Shown piece by piece: positions 1 to 15,967 of a DNA stretch of 37,500 nt; within the stretch, counting starts at the first letter, position 1; the number at the start of each line of letters is the position of its first letter. The notes below the pieces were generated by a model. That model was not told the origin of the DNA. It saw nothing but the letters and a program-made list of their open reading frames with translations, and ran no database searches. The position numbers and the translations under genes were made by a program. Source of the DNA: Dictyostelium firmibasis (Eukaryota > Evosea > Eumycetozoa > Dictyosteliales > Dictyosteliaceae); NCBI GenBank assembly GCA_036169595.1, contig CM069767.1:2337501-2375000 (forward strand), written 5' to 3'.

Positions 1-58
1 GGAAAAGGAAAAGGAAAAGGAAAAGGAAAAGGAAAAGGAAAAGGAAAAGGAAAAGGAA
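1..58. repeat. GGAAAA hexanucleotide repeat
   Basis: About ten perfect GGAAAA units run from the window edge to 58, in frame as Glu-Lys codons of the flanking coding region. It continues upstream of the window. Confidence 0.95.
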
Positions 59-1951
59 ATGGAAAAAGAAAAAGAAAAAGAAAAAGAAGTTATAGAAAAA
101 GAAGAAAAGACTGAAAAAAAGATGGAAAAGGATGTTGAAAAAGCACAAGAAAAGATTGATAAGGAAAAAGAGGCGGGAAAAGAGTCAACCATATCACCTG
201 AGTTAACACAACCAATTTCCACATCATCTTCATCTTCAACAACAACTTCTACAGAAGAAAAAATTATTATTCCAATTGTCATTTCTCAAGCTGATGAAAA
301 ATCACCCCCACCATTATCACCAGCAGCAGCAGCTTTAGTTACCACAACCACAACCACCACTACAACCACCACAACTACAACCACAACCACTACCTCCTCT
401 CCACTAATTGAAGGTACTGCAACCACAAACTTACCAAATCAACTCCCACCACTAACATCAACTTCTAATTTGAACAAATCATCAGAGGGCACTAAAGTGC
501 CAATTCAAAGACCTCCAACACCAAAGGTCGATATTGTCGAAAATGAAAATAATGATGCTAAATCATCTACTTTGGTTAAATCACCAGAAGGTATTAAAAC
601 ATCACCACCAATCGAATCAACTTCAACTACAGATAACAATAAACAATTAGAAAAAGTATCACCAACTACAACTAATGTAAATAAAACAACTATTTCACCA
701 AAACCAGTATCAATCACTATCAATAAACCTGCTTCATCAACTATACCTTCCACTGCGCCATCTGCTCCCTCATCCAATATAAATAAACTCTCTGCTGCAT
801 TTAATAAACCAGCCACCAATTCAACCACAATCAGTAAACCAGCTGCTACTACAGCTACTGTGGTTAGTAAACCAGCTGCCAAACCAGCTGCTACAACTAC
901 AACAGTCTCCGCTGCTCCAACCACCACTACAATTAACAAGCCTACAACGACAACATCATCAGCCGCAGTCGTACCACCTGTTAATATCAGCAAAATAGCA
1001 GCAACATTTAATAAACCTGCTACTACAACCACTGCCACTACAACAAGTAAACCTGCTGCTACTACAACTACAACCTCTGTAACAAGCAAACCTGCTTCAA
1101 CTGTAAATAAACCAATCACACCTACAACCACTTCACCAACTGAAAATAAAACAACAACGACTTCAGTAGTTTCGCCAAAATCGCCAATATCCCCAACCAC
1201 AATTGTTGCTAAACCATCAGCATCACCAACTTCAAAATCCCCATCCGCACCATTATCACCAACAGAAAATAAAGTTATCTCCCCAAAATCACCAACTTCA
1301 TCATTATCACCAACTTCATTAACCACCAAACCCTCCGTATCTCCAACTTTAAAATCCTCTGCAACAGTTTCAACTGCAACTCTATCAAAACCTGCAGCAT
1401 CAACTATTGTCACTGCTTCTAAACCTGAAACAAACACAATTAATAAACCATCAGCTTTAATTAATAAACCTACTACAGCTACCTCAACAGCAACAGCATC
1501 CCCTGTAAATAAACAACCAGTTACAATCCCAAAAATAATCTCACCAACACCAACAACATCACCAAATGATCCAAAATCGATTAATCCTTCATCACCACGT
1601 TATACATCAACTGCAACAACTATAACTAAATCTACCACCACTACCGCCAATCCAGTATCACCACGTTTTGTTTCAACTTCAACCGCCACAGTTGCAACAA
1701 AAACCTCCCCACCTACGACATCTACTGTCAACAATAGTCTATCACCACCAAATAAGATAATCACAAAGACTGCCAGTCCAAAATCACTTAGAAAAGATGA
1801 TATTGAAAGACTAATTGAACAAGATAAAGATAAATCATCATCCTCATCAATTGGAAGTGAAGATATTGAATTAAAAGTTGAAAAGAAATCAAATAACAAT
1901 AAAGAATCACCACCAACAGGTATTGTAAAAGATGCAGTCATAGTAAAATGA
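1..1951 (+). CDS. Ser/Thr/Pro-rich low-complexity protein, 5' end outside window
   Basis: The reading frame is already open at the first bases: the GGAAAA repeat at 1-58 reads as alternating Glu-Lys in the same frame as the ATG at 59, so the real start most likely lies upstream and that ATG is internal. The visible ~650 residues begin with a charged Glu/Lys segment (about 60 residues), followed by a long Ser/Thr/Pro/Ala-rich region with many 'NKPA', 'SKPA' and 'SPTS/SPKS' repeats and a run of about 20 Thr, and end in an acidic/basic tail. There are many Ser-Pro sites. I recognise no folded domain, signal peptide or membrane segment. The composition suggests an extended disordered linker or scaffold; I assign no function. 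The stop is at 1949-1951, tail to tail with the next gene. Reverse-strand open frames here are shadows of the ACA/ACC codon bias. Confidence 0.8.
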   Translation, partial: EKEKEKEKEKEKEKEKEKEMEKEKEKEKEVIEKEEKTEKKMEKDVEKAQEKIDKEKEAGKESTISPELTQPISTSSSSSTTTSTEEKIIIPIVISQADEKSPPPLSPAAAALVTTTTTTTTTTTTTTTTTTSSPLIEGTATTNLPNQLPPLTSTSNLNKSSEGTKVPIQRPPTPKVDIVENENNDAKSSTLVKSPEGIKTSPPIESTSTTDNNKQLEKVSPTTTNVNKTTISPKPVSITINKPASSTIPSTAPSAPSSNINKLSAAFNKPATNSTTISKPAATTATVVSKPAAKPAATTTTVSAAPTTTTINKPTTTTSSAAVVPPVNISKIAATFNKPATTTTATTTSKPAATTTTTSVTSKPASTVNKPITPTTTSPTENKTTTTSVVSPKSPISPTTIVAKPSASPTSKSPSAPLSPTENKVISPKSPTSSLSPTSLTTKPSVSPTLKSSATVSTATLSKPAASTIVTASKPETNTINKPSALINKPTTATSTATASPVNKQPVTIPKIISPTPTTSPNDPKSINPSSPRYTSTATTITKSTTTTANPVSPRFVSTSTATVATKTSPPTTSTVNNSLSPPNKIITKTASPKSLRKDDIERLIEQDKDKSSSSSIGSEDIELKVEKKSNNNKESPPTGIVKDAVIVK

Positions 1952-2080
1952 AAATGAATAAATATAAAAACATATATAAAACAATAAAACTATTTATAAA
2001 AATTATATATGAATAATTTGAACATCATTCTTTTTTTATTTACACTATTTACAAGTTTTTTTTGTGTTTCTTTTTCATAA

Positions 2081-2619
2081 CTAATTAAAAGAACCATGTT
2101 GATTTTCAAATTTTCTTCGAACAATCAGAGACTCTTTATATAAATCTATATCAATACCATCAATTAATCTATGAACTCTAGAATTTAATATCCAATCTTT
2201 ATTGATTTTATTACCTTGATTTTCCCTTTTCTCTATTTCTTTTTGTTGTTTTAACTAAAATTTATTTCAAAAATATAATTAAATATGAATATCAAAGAAA
2301 AAAAAACAATTTTAAAAAAAAAGATAATATTTTGGTTGTTGTTGTGAAAACAACATACATTTGGTTTCTCTAATTCACCTATTATTTGATAATATTTATT
2401 TATTTTTGAAGGTAAATGAGAAATGAATTGATCTATTGTGCAATATAGATAAGTTTGTTTATATTCTAATAATGCCAAATTATTATCTAAATCTATTAAT
2501 TTCAAAATTCCAATCGTCCTTATTGATGATCTCTCTCTTAATGAGAATTCTTTACTTTCATTGATTATCTCATCAATCATAACAATCTTTGAATGTCCTA
2601 TAATTTTATTTGTTGACAT
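2081..2619 (-). CDS. ten1: TEN1-like CST complex subunit (OB-fold), two exons
   Basis: Exon 1 is 2619-2359 (87 codons), the intron 2358-2255 (GTATGT donor, TTTTAG acceptor, 104 bp), exon 2 2254-2081 (57 codons plus TAG), giving 144 aa. TEN1 is the smallest subunit of the CTC1-STN1-TEN1 complex, which binds single-stranded telomeric DNA and helps fill in the C-strand. From memory of human TEN1, 'SSIRTIGILKLIDLDNNLAL' (about residues 31-50) matches 'STLRTFGRLCLYD', and 'YYQIIGELEKPN' at the end of exon 1 matches 'LYIVLGELQ'. Exon 2 supplies the expected C-terminal helix ('DGIDIDLYKESLIVRRKF' against 'EGMNLPLLEQAIREQRLY'). Phase is kept across the intron and the length fits the family (about 120-145 aa). 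The family is weakly conserved, so the call rests on several short matches in the right order. Confidence 0.8.
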
Positions 2620-2651
2620 TTTTTCTTTGTATTACAAAAATGACTATCGTT

Positions 2652-2652
2652 T

Positions 2653-2694
<42 letters not shown>
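2652..2694. repeat. long T homopolymer in promoter region
   Basis: A run of about 37-40 T lies just upstream of the TEN1-like gene (read on the minus strand as an A run). Such runs are ordinary in Dictyostelium intergenic DNA. Confidence 0.8.
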
Positions 2695-2872
2695 AAGAAT
2701 GAAAATTTAAAGAAAAAAAAAAAAAAATAGCGAAAATAAAATAGAATTTCTAGGAATTAATTTTTAAAAATAATTAAACAAAATAAAATTTATTTTTTTA
2801 AAATTTATTTTTTTGTTTATATTTATTAATAAAAAAAATAATAATTAAAAATATATAGAGAGATGATTTAGT

Positions 2873-3375
2873 TTATTCTTTCTTTGTTGGCCCTCTTGGA
2901 GGTCTACAGAATTGAATACCAAATAAATCTTTTTCACAGTCAGTTGAAACGATACACCAAACACGACCACATTTTTTCATACATACACCATCATGATTAC
3001 ATGTGAACCCAGATGGACATTTAATGCCTGTGCATCTATTTACATTTGTTGGTATTTTACCAGTTGTTGCATAACCAGTCAATCTTCTCATCTCGTCTTG
3101 TTGTTGTGCCAATCTTGCATCTTCTCTCTTTTGATAAGGTGATTTCCATTCATCACCTTCTAATTCTTCATTTATTTTATTAACTTCATTTATATCTTTA
3201 ATTTCATAATCCTGAAATACCTCTAAAATAATAAATTTTTTTTATATTTTTGTTCATTAATTTCTAAAATCTTTTAAAAAAAAAAAAATAAAAAAATAAA
3301 AAACATACCAGCATTTAATGAATCTAATAATAATACTAAAGATAAAAGTACTAAAAAAATATATTTGATTTTCAT
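2873..3375 (-). CDS. small secreted cysteine-rich protein, two exons
   Basis: Exon 1 is 3375-3309 and encodes a textbook signal peptide, 'MKIKYIFLVLLSLVLLLDSL', ending in NA; the intron is 3308-3223 (GTATGT...TTTTAG); exon 2 is 3222-2873 with a TAA stop. The product is 138 aa. After cleavage near residue 22 there is an acidic segment (about residues 23-70), then a compact C-terminal domain with eight cysteines (spacing C-x4-C-x5-C-x5-C-x3-C-x4-C-x5-C-x9-C) and a Pro/Arg/Lys tail. The even cysteine number and signal peptide imply a disulfide-bonded secreted or endolysosomal protein. I cannot place it in a named family; it has a faint resemblance to short cysteine-rich matrix domains. Without exon 1 the frame appears to start at an internal Met and the secretion signal is missed. 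Confidence 0.8.
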
Positions 3376-4154
3376 TTTTAATAATTTAACTTTAATTTTG
3401 TTTAAAACTTAAATAAAATAATTTTAAAAAAACATCAAACTTTTATGTATGATAATTTTTTTCTTTAATTTTAAATAAAAAAAAAAATAATATTAAATTT
3501 TAAAATAATTAATATAGTACTAAATATTTCTATATTTTGTATTAAATTTTTATTTTAAATACCCACATTATTTATTCTAATTATTTTAATTTTTTTTTTT
3601 TTTTCTTCTTTTTTTTTTAATTTAAAAAAGTTGTAATTTGATCTATTGTTTTAATTTTTCGAATTTTTCTTTTTTTTTTTGGGGAACGCACAACCCCTTT
3701 AAATAAAAAGATTTTTTACCATTATTAGTGTTTTTATTATTTGTATCATACTCTTTCCAAATTAAAATAATATGATACAATTTTATAATAAAAAAAAAAA
3801 TAAAAAAAAATGGTATTTATTTAGCACGCCCATATTTTAGTTTACAAATTTAACCACATATAGCACACATACACACATTAATGTTTTTCTCAATGAATTT
3901 TTATTTGGTAATTGAAATAAAATTATTTTATTAATAAAATTATTTAAATTAGGTTTAGTATTTAATCTAGTCAAAAGTTTACATGCCAATAATAATAATT
4001 TAACTGATAAAAACTTTCACAATCTTATCCATCTATCTTTTTTTTTCTTTTTTTTCTTTTTTTTTTTTTATTTTGTGATTAACAAGCCAACATTTCCCTA
4101 ATTTGGTTAATAAATATAAAAATAAAAATAAAAATAAAAATAAATAAAGTTTCT

Positions 4155-4187
<33 letters not shown>

Positions 4188-4258
4188 TGGTTATTTGCAT
4201 CTTTAATAAACATTTTTAAACCATCAATATTACAAAAATTAAAACATAATTAATCTAT
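3376..4258. other. intergenic region, no gene seen
   Basis: This 0.88 kb AT-rich spacer holds long T and A runs, a GC-rich hairpin at 3681-3697 and a short cluster of AAAAAT units near 4117-4145. A block at 3819-3885 is relatively GC-rich for the spacer ('tttagcacgcccatatt', 'tatagcacacatacacac'). I see no open frame with coding character, no tRNA fold and no splice-linked exons on either strand. Confidence 0.6.
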
Positions 4259-5594
4259 TCAATTTTTATTATGTTTAAGTTTATGTTCATTTTCTTGTCC
4301 TTCCAATTCTTTTTCTATTTCAGTGATCGAATGTTTTCTTTTTTCGCCAATATTTATTGAATTTATTTCATCAGTTGTTGTTGTTGTTGTTGTTGTTGTA
4401 GTAGCAACTGTAGTTGGTGGTAATGTTTTTGTGATATTTGTAATAGGTTGTAGTATTTTTGAAGTAATAGTTGGTTCTGTATTCTTTAAAGTTGATCTAA
4501 TTAATCTATTAACCTCTGATTTAATTAAGTAATCATTATATACACCAAACATTGATTCTACTGTTTTTTCTTGTGCAGCTGTATTTTATGTTTTTTTTAT
4601 TAGTATATTATACAGTATTAATAATAAATGAAAATTAAAAAGAAATTAAAAGATTGATAAACATACAAGCTTCATAAATGAAATCAATATCATCATAACC
4701 ACAATCGAATAATACTAAAGGAACTTCAGAGGCCATTTCATAGGGTGGTTTTGTAATGGTTTTATTTGTATCCAATAATTGAATGATTAATGATTTATTT
4801 GCCCTCTTTTGACCAATTAAAAATAAAACTGCCATCATACAACGAATTTGATGCCATAAAAATGCGAATCCTTTTATAGTTGCAACATACAACTCACTAT
4901 TTTCAACTGGTTCAACATCAAATTGTAATATAACTCTCATAAAAGATTTAACATTTACATCAATCTTACAAAAGTTTATATAATTATGTTCTCCTAAATA
5001 TAATTTACTTGCTTCTTTCATTAACTATAATAATAGTAATAATATTTAATATTAAAAATGAAAAATAAAAAATATTATTTATATTAATTATCACACTAAA
5101 CCCTACTATTTTTGTTATTAATTAATTAGTTTAAAAAAAAAAAAAAAAAAAAAAGAAGGTTACATTTAAATCTAATCCATGTGGATGAAAGAAATATTTA
5201 TAAGTTCTTGATAATGTACTAAATCTAGCATTGAAATGAAATGGGACTGGTGCCCATGCTAAAATTCTAATCTCTGGTGGTAATACACCATTTAACATTT
5301 TAACGTATGGTAATTCTTCATCATCTTCAATTGATTTTTTATTACCTTTTTTTGCTCTCTCATTATCATTATTCTTTGTTAATTCACCTGTAGTTTTGTT
5401 AGATTTAGCCCTATTTGAAATTGGACCACCCGATTGATCCTTTGGTGCAATTATACCTTCACCTTCTTTTAAATTTGATCTAACATAAAGTGAAATAACT
5501 TGACCATATGCTGATACACCTTTATCTGTTCTACCTGATCTAAAAAAAAACACACAATTAAAATGGTTAGAAAAGTACTTCTAATATGTATTTA

Positions 5595-5628
<34 letters not shown>

Positions 5629-6057
5629 TGAAGATTTATATTACTTAAAATAATTTGCAGTTTTAATGTCAGATATTAAACTAGTTTTTAAAAATGCTTT
5701 AATTAAATAATTTTCAATTGTTTCTTCTGAACAATCTTGTGCCGCAAAACCAAAGAATGGCCAACCAACATAAGATAATTTAAATGCAACATGTCTTCTA
5801 TGACATTTATCGAAATTTATATTTGATTGTTTATTTCTACACTTTTTTTTCTTTTTTCCTTCAGTATTCTCAACACCATTATTTTTGAAAACATTTTTAG
5901 ATTGTTGTAGTTTCTTTTCATTCTCTTCAACAATTAAATTTATTAAATCATCTTTTGATAATGTTGATAAATAATCTTTATCTTTTAATTTTTCATTTAA
6001 TTTTAGTGGTGTTGTTGGTGAAATTGCAGGTGAGGCAGTTGTCTCGTTTTTTTCCAT
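4259..6057 (-). CDS. pus3: tRNA pseudouridine(38/39) synthase PUS3/Deg1, four exons
   Basis: PUS3/Deg1 isomerises uridine 38/39 in the tRNA anticodon stem-loop (TruA superfamily). Exons: 6057-5645, 5539-5164, 5024-4667, 4578-4259; all junctions are GT-AG and phases agree, giving 488 aa. Residues 1-80 are a polar, Lys-rich extension. The core starts near 'HRRHVAFKLSYVGWPFFGFA'. The catalytic motif is split by intron 1 and is restored as 'NYFKSGRTDKGVSA' (catalytic Asp about residue 143). Further family landmarks are 'LPPEIRILAWAPVPFHFNAR', 'SRTYKYFF' and 'FLWHQIRCMMAVLFLIGQ'. A low-complexity insert rich in Lys, Asn and Asp sits between 'YVRSNL' and 'LPYVKMLNGVLPPEIR'. The C-terminus (exon 4) is variable, with Thr runs. 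The motif with 'GFAAQD' and the missing archetypal Cys before GRTDKG favour PUS3 over TruA of organelles. Confidence 0.93.
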
Positions 6058-6290
6058 CTTTTATAAAAATATAAAAAAAATAAAAAAATATAAAAAAACT
6101 AAATTGTAAAAATATTGATACAAAAATTTCAGAAAAAAAAAAAAATACTAATGAAAATGAATAATAATAAAAAAAATTAAAGAGCAATAAAATTAAAAAA
6201 AAAGACACTAAAGATTAATTTTTTTTAAAAATTTAAAATTTTATTAAAAAAAAAAAAGGAAAAAAGAAGGTAGGATTAAAAAGAAATTTC

Positions 6291-7355
6291 TTAATCAGTG
6301 CTTGGTTTACGGCATAACAAGAAGAACATTGGTGAGAAAATTTGTTTGTCACCACCTTGGACTAAGTAGGTAGCAGCGTTTTGTAACCAAACGTTGGTGT
6401 TGTATGAACCAGCTGGAGCTAATTTAACGAGTTCTAAGAGTTGAGTGAATTTACCAGTTAAGTAACGACCGACACCAGTGTGGAGGAAACCAGTGACAGA
6501 GATACCACTTGATAATGGTAAGTACCATGGGAGTTCAGAGGTTTCGGCAACATCGAAAGCAGTGATAACTTCGAAACCAGCAGCTTTGGCAGCATTGATG
6601 ATTTCAGCTGGTTTGACGAGATCTGGGAGACCGTTACCTAATTCAATTTGTTTTTTGATGTTAACTTCTACTGGGTCTTCTGGGTTGAATTTATTGGTCA
6701 TAATCCATTCATAACCACCGAATAAACCTCCTGGTTTAACGATACGGAAGACTTCTTTGTAGAGACCAACGAGATCTGGTGCGTGGCAAGTAGCTTCGAT
6801 TTGGTAGGCACAATCGTAGGTGTTATCTTCGACTGGGACATGCATGAAATCAGCTTTAATGAATGAACATAAATGGGAGAGACCAGCGTTTTCATTTAAA
6901 CGTTTACCACGTTGGATTTGGTATTCGTTGTTGTTAAGACCAACTACGTTAGCACCAGAGAAACGGGCAATAGTTCTCATTGGACCACCAACACCACAAC
7001 CGATATCGATGACTTTCATACCTGGGAAGAGACCAAGTTGATGGGCCATGTACATTTCGTGACGAGCAATTGAAGCTTCGAAGGATTCGTACTTATGACG
7101 AGTGGCAAAATGGAAAGATTGACCCCAACCAAATTCATAGAAATCAGTGGCTAAATCGTAGAAAGTGTTGACCATATGGGTGTAATTGTTTTTACGAGCT
7201 TGGATGGCTTTATCATCGTTACCTTTGAAGAGTTCTTTGTAACCGTTTAAAGTATCGTCAACTTTATCGTTACGAGTAACAGCATCTTTTTCTTTACGAG
7301 AGATGGCGACAATTCTGGAAAGATCACCTTCCATAGCACGTTGTTGAGTATTCAT
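6291..7355 (-). CDS. smt1: cycloartenol/sterol C-24 methyltransferase
   Basis: This single-exon gene encodes 354 aa, the usual length of sterol C-24 methyltransferases (Erg6/SMT1). The enzyme transfers a methyl from S-adenosylmethionine to C-24 of the sterol side chain; social amoebae make alkylated sterols from cycloartenol. Visible motifs are the sterol-binding region '[15 protein letters not shown]' (about 73-87), SAM motif I '[11 protein letters not shown]' (about 115-125), and '[11 protein letters not shown]' and '[19 protein letters not shown]' downstream. Codon use is notably biased towards C- and G-containing codons compared with neighbours, which in this genome marks high expression. 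It starts divergently from the FNIP gene to its right, with about 0.8 kb between. Antisense open frames inside it are shadows. Confidence 0.95.
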   Translation of the reverse strand: MNTQQRAMEGDLSRIVAISRKEKDAVTRNDKVDDTLNGYKELFKGNDDKAIQARKNNYTHMVNTFYDLATDFYEFGWGQSFHFATRHKYESFEASIARHEMYMAHQLGLFPGMKVIDIGCGVGGPMRTIARFSGANVVGLNNNEYQIQRGKRLNENAGLSHLCSFIKADFMHVPVEDNTYDCAYQIEATCHAPDLVGLYKEVFRIVKPGGLFGGYEWIMTNKFNPEDPVEVNIKKQIELGNGLPDLVKPAEIINAAKAAGFEVITAFDVAETSELPWYLPLSSGISVTGFLHTGVGRYLTGKFTQLLELVKLAPAGSYNTNVWLQNAATYLVQGGDKQIFSPMFFLLCRKPSTD

Positions 7356-7642
7356 TTTAGTGAAGTTTTTTCGAAAAGTTTAATTCTTTTTGTTTTAATT
7401 CGTTAATCGATTATTAGCTGAAAAGTTTTAATATATTATAAATAATTATAGGTTGAAATTAAATTTATCTCGAAATCTTTTGGATTATTATTGAAAATAA
7501 AATTTAATTATACGGTTAACAATTATTTGTTTTTTAATTATAACTTTCGAATTGATTGACTGGATTATGAAGAATGATGAAAAAAAAATGAAAAAAAAAA
7601 AAAATTTTGAATTTAAACAAAAAAAATTTTACGTTCGTCTTC

Positions 7643-7673
<31 letters not shown>

Positions 7674-7749
7674 AATTCAAAAAAATTATTTTTCAAAATG
7701 AACAAAATATCTGAAATCCTATCATGTGTTTCACCTAAATACTCGCTAT

Positions 7750-7780
<31 letters not shown>

Positions 7781-8112
7781 TTTTTAAAAACCACCATAAA
7801 AAGCCGAGATCAATTTTGATATTTTTTTATAAAAAAAAAAAAAATTTATAAAAAAAAGTGATCATGTGGCTTTGGGTTTTGCCCAAAAATACTTTTAAAA
7901 AAATAAACCCATTTTTTTTTTTTTTTTTTTTTTTTATTTTAATTTTTTTATTTTAATTTTTTTATTTTAATTTTTATTATTTTTTTTTTTTTTTTTTTAA
8001 TTATCTCTTTGATGAATTTTTAACAAAAAAAAAAAAATAAATAAAAAATAAAAAATAAAAAAGGGTTTTTTTTAAATTTATTTATGAATATTTTTCATTC
8101 TCTTTTCTTTTT

Positions 8113-8148
<36 letters not shown>

Positions 8149-8177
8149 AACAAAACAAATAACCCAAAATAAAATAT
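7356..8177. other. divergent promoter spacer between smt1 and FNIP gene
   Basis: The spacer is built of long A and T runs. The few GC-containing islands are 'ttttacgttcgtcttc' near 7628, 'aaagccgagatcaattttgat' near 7800 and a perfect 6-bp-stem hairpin at 7871-7887. Near 7938-7980 TTTTATTT is repeated. I see no gene in it. Confidence 0.6.
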
Positions 8178-10589
<2,412 letters not shown>

Positions 10590-10721
10590 AAATATAAATA
10601 ATAAATTTTATATTTTTATTTAAATTTAATTTAACGAAATTTAGTTGTTTTTTTTTTTTTTTATTATTATTACTTTTTTATTTACAAAATTATATTTAAT
10701 TGATTATCATTGTTTTTTTTT

Positions 10722-11122
10722 TTAATCTCTTCTTCTTCTTGATAAACCAGCTACAATTGGTTCATTTGGATTGAAATGAGGTGCTGGTACAATTTTTGCT
10801 TTTTTAACTTCATCAAATCCAAAATTTTCCATATCTTCTTTTGCCATTAAATTACTTTTTTTATTTTTTATTTTTTATTTTTTTTATTAGTATGAGATGT
10901 CTGAAAGAATGTATAGAGTATATTATGTACATACTTATCCATTCTGCATTTTAAATATTCTTTTGAAAACTCCATACAAAATCTAGATAAACCATTATTT
11001 TCACTTAAACAATTCACATATGCCAACATTGGTTTAGAACATTCACGATCATGATCAAGTGGAAAACTTCCCTTATCTGGTGGTGTTGGTTTTTGAATAC
11101 TTGAATTGTGAGCGAATTGCAT
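10722..11122 (-). CDS. cox19: COX19, cytochrome c oxidase assembly twin-CX9C protein, two exons
   Basis: Exon 1 is 11122-10935, the intron 10934-10855 (GTATGT donor), exon 2 10854-10722, giving 106 aa. Cox19 is a soluble intermembrane-space protein that works with Cox11 in copper delivery to cytochrome c oxidase. Conserved landmarks are 'PPDKGSFPLDHDRECSKPM', a twin CX9C pair (C-SKPMLAYVN-C and C-MEFSKEYLK-C), 'KEYLKCRMDNNLMAKEDM' across the splice junction, and 'NFGFDEV' in exon 2. I chose the ATG at 11122 because homology starts there; the frame is open further upstream to an ATG at 11228-11230, but that part is hydrophobic polyPhe with no family resemblance and is probably 5' UTR. Read without the intron, the protein loses its conserved C-terminal third. 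Confidence 0.93.
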
Positions 11123-11313
11123 TATTGTATTAGAAATATATGTTATATATGTAAAAAAAAAAAAAAAATATAATAAAATTACACTTGTGTAACGAAATAA
11201 ACGAATGACAATTTTTTTTTTAATTTTCATTTTTTTTTTTTATAATTTTTTTTTTTTTTACAGTTTTTTTTTTTTTAATTTTTTTTTTGACTTGTTTTTT
11301 TTTATTTTTTTAA

Positions 11314-13011
<1,698 letters not shown>

Positions 13012-13237
13012 TCCTCTTTTAATTTTTTAAAAAAGAATAATAACTAATAAATAATTTTTTTTTTATTTTTCACATCAAATTCAAAATTAGCGAAAAAAAA
13101 AAATTTTATATGTGTTTTTATGTTTTTTTTTTGAAAAAAAAAAAAAAGATTTTTTTTTATTTTTTTTTATTTTCAATTTCCCATTATTTTTAACTTTTTT
13201 TGTTTCTATATGTTCACAATATTTAAGAGATTTTAAA

Positions 13238-15039
<1,802 letters not shown>

Positions 15040-15967
15040 ATTTAATTATCATTATTGTAAATATAGAATCAACCATCTCCATTCTCCCCCACACTTAAAC
15101 ACACATAAAACGCACATTCTCTCAAAATATCATTATAAAATGTATATATGATTAATAAATATATATACGTCTATATATTTGTACAATAGTTAAATGTATT
15201 TACCCTTTTTTTTATTTTTTTTTTTAATTTTTTTTTTTGTGCTATTTGTATTTTTTTTTCTCATTACTGATTTATTTTTATTTAATCATATTATTACAAA
15301 AGAAATTGTTTTTTTTATTTTTTATTTTTTTTATTAAACGGGTAATAAATTAAAAAGAATTTCTATATGTGGAATATGAAAGAGGGGGTGTTCATTATTG
15401 TTTTTTTTGTTGGGTTGTTTTTTTTTTTTTTTTTTTTTTTTTTTCATCTAAAAGATTGATTATATTTTTTAGTAAGTAGTAGTTTCTAAAATTATAATAC
15501 TAAACTCCCCACATAAAATTAACCTATAAATAAAAATATTTAAATTTAAATTGTAATAAAATTCACTTTTTTTGTTCATATTGCAAGTAACCTTGTAAGG
15601 AAAAACAAAAAACAACACAAATATAGAATTGTACGAGTACTATCTACCCCCCACATGGTCTAACTTTCACTCTTACACACTAACCCATTTTTCTCTTTTT
15701 GTTTTATTATATTTTTAATTTTTAAATTATTATAATAATTTAAAAATAGTATTTTTTTTGTTTTTTTTTTTTAATTTGTTTTTTTTTTTATAAAATATTT
15801 TTTATATTTATTTATTTATTTATTTAATTTAAAATAAAAAAGGAAATTAGAACATACATAAATACAAATATATATTTTTTTACATTCAAAATTTTATAAA
15901 ATAAATATATATAAAATAAAGATTAAAAAAATAAAAAATCACAATAAAAAAATAAAAAATAAAATAA
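15040..15967. promoter_or_regulatory. 0.93 kb spacer with three C-rich CCCCACA boxes upstream of EGF gene
   Basis: The spacer separates two plus-strand genes. It is AT-rich apart from C/A-rich islands: CCCCCACAC at 15086-15094, CCCCACAT at 15507-15514 and CCCCCCACATGG at 15647-15658, with 'ttacacactaaccc' just after. C/A-rich (G-box complement) elements of this kind bind the developmental factor GBF in Dictyostelium, so the two boxes nearest the EGF gene may direct developmental expression; this is inference. No coding frame or tRNA was seen. Confidence 0.4.

Noticed and set aside
505-1941. Long open frames on the minus strand opposite the Ser/Thr/Pro-rich gene
   Set aside because: They are complements of repeated ACA/ACC/CCA codons, giving Val/Gly/Leu-rich nonsense with no homology.
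3558-3570. 'atacccacatta' as a DUSE-type ncRNA promoter
   Set aside because: Weak match, and no structured RNA is evident about 60 bp downstream.
6478-7041. Antisense frames inside smt1
   Set aside because: Shadows of a strongly codon-biased conserved gene.
13112-13237. Upstream extension of the TBC gene
   Set aside because: PolyPhe/Lys translation of T and A runs; family similarity begins at the Met at 13238, which has a good AAAATG context.
15590-15605. CCTTGTAAGG palindrome as a class I small RNA
   Set aside because: It resembles the conserved box of Dictyostelium class I RNAs only partly, and I see neither the closing stem nor a proper upstream element.
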